Shown piece after piece: positions 43,563 through 44,140 of a DNA stretch of 44,140 nucleotides. Below the pieces are notes generated by a model. It was not told where the DNA came from and did not search any database. It saw nothing but the letters and a program-made list of their open reading frames with translations. Position numbers and translations under genes: made by a program. Numbering within the stretch: position 1 is the first letter of the stretch; each line of letters begins with the position of its first letter. Source of the DNA: Bacteroidota bacterium (lineage in GTDB: Bacteria; Bacteroidota; Bacteroidia; Chitinophagales; Saprospiraceae); the NCBI GenBank assembly GCA_024743405.1, contig JANSWP010000059.1, positions 1 through 44,140 of the forward strand, given 5' to 3'.

Positions 43563-44140
43563 AAAAATTTATTATAATTTTTTTCATATGATTCAATTAA
43601 CGTGCCAGTTTCTTGAGGGAACGGTAGCTCTCATTTTTTATACAGAACAAATCAAGGCATAATTTACGGCCATTTTTGTCCGTATTTTTAAATATTGTGA
43701 CATGAAAAATGATCTTTTAAAAACATCTTTTGAATTTTTCTAATTGATAAGAATCTCTTCTTTAAAGCTGAATAAATTTAAATTTTAAAATATTAATGAC
43801 TTTTTTGCGAAAAATGTATAATCGTGACTTTGGTCCATCAATTATTTACTCCCCCTAAAATGGAGACCTAAAAAAACGCTTTTATGTTTTTCTTGTCGAT
43901 TCCCTAAAAGGGTTGTTTTTTTGTGGATTGAATGACTACTTAGTTTGAAAATTAAGCTAACTGCTTTTTGATTTGTTTCAAACTTAATTATTTAGAGTTT
44001 GTCTAAAAATTTCACAAACTGAGAATCAATGATTTATGGTTCTGGCGATAAATTATTAAGGGAGTTTGCCGAGGCAAATGACCGCAATAATTTGAAGGCA
44101 GGTTCATAAAGCGTTGGTTTTTAGGAAGTAAAAATTTAGA
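43563..44140. other. Gene-free, A+T-rich tail with hairpins and repeat fragments
   Basis: No credible coding frame in either direction. Structures seen: a weak + strand terminator-like CCCT-AAA-AGGG followed by TTGTTTTTTT (43902-43922); AGTTTGT/ACAAACT (43996-44002 with 44014-44020); and a palindrome AAATTATT/AATAATTT (44050-44057 with 44086-44093) with inner GTTTGCC/GGCAAAT (44064-44070 and 44073-44079). TTAGAGTTTGTCTAAAAATT at 43992-44011 resembles the left arm of the repeat at 5091. This looks like accumulated palindromic repeats rather than a gene remnant. Confidence 0.45.

Larger units (their letters stand above)
43283..43942. repeat. 18-bp perfect direct repeats flanking 624 bp
   Basis: GGATTGAATGACTACTTA occurs at 43283-43300 and again at 43925-43942. 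The bases outside the 18-mer differ. Between the copies lie the tandem terminator modules, the candidate small RNA and A+T-rich sequence without a gene. An 11-base repeat, ATTCTAGGCAT, also occurs at 43301-43311 and 43543-43553. Confidence 0.6.

Noticed and set aside
43993-44140. Possible protein remnant on the - strand (about 40 codons ending at a stop near 44019).
   Set aside because: Too short, composed of palindromic sequence, and no resemblance to a transposase or other family that I can recognise.

Overview
The window looks like a chromosomal segment of an A+T-rich member of the Bacteroidota. The evidence is a SusC/SusD pair, a complete gldK-gldL-gldM-gldN type IX secretion (T9SS) cluster with a PorP/SprF protein, a very large secreted protein with a gliding-motility/T9SS type B C-terminal domain, and promoter-like TAnnTTTG boxes in front of tRNA and housekeeping genes. 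The content is compatible with a Saprospiria-like or other environmental lineage, but I cannot place it below phylum from the sequence alone. I see no phage, IS transposase, CRISPR array or rRNA.

Left arm (1-10712, + strand): a small polysaccharide-utilisation locus. SusC and SusD end at a strong terminator and a cluster of hairpins. A lipoprotein GH92 alpha-mannosidase, a NagB-like/PIG-L fusion protein and a GH130 mannoside phosphorylase follow. Together they suggest import and stepwise phosphorolytic use of mannose-containing glycans, possibly N-glycan derived. Next (10720-15977, - strand): tRNA-Cys and the housekeeping block pheT, a small coiled-coil gene, zapA, a structured intergenic RNA candidate, and rny.

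Centre (16094-26695, + strand): a DUF255 thioredoxin-fold protein, a PorP/SprF protein, then gldK, gldL, gldM and gldN, which form the T9SS motor and its periplasmic/outer-membrane ring. A terminator closes this set, and the DUF58 protein and an outer-membrane barrel protein follow. Head-on to these (31677 down to 26697, - strand) lies a probable four-gene operon: ECF sigma factor, GT-C glycosyltransferase-like membrane protein, TolC-like protein, GH4 glycosidase.

Right of this (31743-35404, + strand) is a three-gene hydroxyproline catabolic operon: a DHDPS-family deaminase, alpha-ketoglutarate semialdehyde dehydrogenase and 4-hydroxyproline epimerase. The oxidase step is absent. rsmI and pssA follow on the - strand, then the 919-residue secreted adhesin-like protein, tRNA-Val (- strand) and an AsmA-like protein. 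The last 0.9 kb has no protein gene but is rich in repeats and terminators.

The least explained material is non-coding. There is a tandemly repeated box-plus-terminator module with its own promoter-like box at 43311-43562 (a candidate small RNA). Two architecturally related palindromic elements lie at 35404-35565 and 40475-40607. A possible 6S-type RNA locus lies between zapA and rny. Several start codons are reassigned here because the longest reading frame runs through a terminator, a promoter or a palindrome (DUF58, pssA, AsmA, PorP, GH130).
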